A DNA stretch of 64,000 nucleotides. It comes from Megaustenia siamemsis (lineage: Eukaryota; Mollusca; Gastropoda; Stylommatophora; Ariophantidae). The stretch is taken from NCBI GenBank assembly GCA_032433765.1, contig JAVIAB010000124.1, positions 93,895,345 through 93,959,344 of the forward strand, given 5' to 3'. The position numbers were made by a program, and so were the translations under genes. The notes under the pieces were generated by a model, which saw only the letters and a list, made by a program, of their open reading frames with translations, had not been told where the DNA came from and ran no database searches. Shown piece after piece: positions 63,351 to 64,000 of the stretch. The first letter of the stretch is position 1. Every line of letters starts with the position of its first letter.

Positions 63351-64000
63351 TATTTATCTAATACATAACAAATTATAGATGAAGAAAATTGAACAAGGAA
63401 TTAGATGCTGCCAATATCGAGATGATACAAGAAATGCAAACAAGAATACGACTTGACTGTTTATATTAATCAAATTAAGGGAGACGCACTCTGTGGCTAA
63501 ACGTACGTTATCGAAATCGACATGACGTACAGTGCGTCGAAACGTACGGAAAGAGTTAAGATGTGACCATTATTTTTTTTCTTTGTAACAAGGTGGTTGT
63601 GGTACCATCATGAGACATGTATTCTGTATAGGAAGATCACACTTAATCCCTGAAGGTTACACTAGGCATGTTAGTCAGCGGTCTAAATATGTATAGTCTT
63701 CGAAATTCTAATAGTAAAATCTTAATCGCTACTAGAGAAAAGGAGTAATAAAAAATGAATATCATTATAATTACGGTTGACAAATTAAAGAAGTTAGCTC
63801 AATAGTTAAAACAGAAGAGTAATGGTCGCGGCAAATAAGAAAAGACTTCTCGTCTTAACAAATGAACACCAAATGAAGTATTACAGTAAATGGAACAGTA
63901 CAGATGGTAAAAATGGTAGAAAAGTTAATAACATTAGATAGTGGATATATAACAAAGGTGATGTGCAGAATAGGTAAGTTAAAGATTGCAATCTAAAGAT

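Noticed and set aside
63480..63560. Another hammerhead candidate (cgtcgaaacgtacgg)
   Set aside because: GAAACGTACGG is present, but no CUGANGA core at the correct spacing was found.

Overview
The window looks like a gastropod mollusc genome, most likely a heterobranch or freshwater pulmonate snail. The order and species are inference. The DNA is AT-rich and intron-bearing. It is crowded with decayed non-LTR retrotransposons, a tRNA-derived SINE, Tc1/mariner-group DNA transposons, microsatellites and long minisatellites. I see no bacterial gene organisation, rRNA, free-standing tRNA or CRISPR array.

The only host genes I can support are three paralogous rhodopsin-like GPCRs of the gastropod chemosensory-receptor type. 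They lie head-to-tail on the minus strand, and each is built from the same three coding exons. Gene A is 54510-43260, gene B is 32906-21990 and gene C is 17614-8145. Exon 1 carries the N-terminus and TM1 and ends in phase 1. Exon 2 carries TM2-TM3 and the ERC motif and ends in phase 0. Exon 3 is exactly 600 nt in all three genes and carries TM4-TM7 and the stop. Splice sites are GT/AG and line up in all three. A predicts 345 aa and B predicts 341 aa. C has a one-base deletion five codons before the exon 2 donor, so the spliced frame hits a stop right after the junction. C therefore looks like a recent pseudogene, or the site holds a sequencing error.

Layout: 1-8144 is LINE debris, a TTTAG array, a SINE and an 845-bp terminal-inverted-repeat element. 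8145-17614 is gene C, with a LINE, a SINE and Penelope-like ribozyme relics in its introns. 17615-21989 is intergenic, with SINEs and a 55-bp minisatellite. 21990-32906 is gene B; its intron 1 holds a nest of insertions (a 35-bp minisatellite, a SINE inside it, an LINE-derived element inside the SINE, and a 2.45-kb transposon with an intact transposase). 32907-43259 is intergenic, with a GATA/GGTA microsatellite and a second transposon (35555-37944) that has perfect TIRs and an intact transposase. 43260-54510 is gene A; its introns carry a 17-bp array and a 41/40-bp composite array. 54511-64000 has no recognised gene, only LINE fragments and 19-, 54-, 43- and 22-bp arrays.

The three receptors appear to have arisen by tandem duplication and then diverged through intron expansion by mobile and tandem repeats. 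A and B share a nearly identical tract in exon 3 that suggests gene conversion. The two transposases are full length and belong to a Tc1/mariner-group lineage with about 83 residues between the second D and the E, close to what I recall as the DD82E (Sailor) group.
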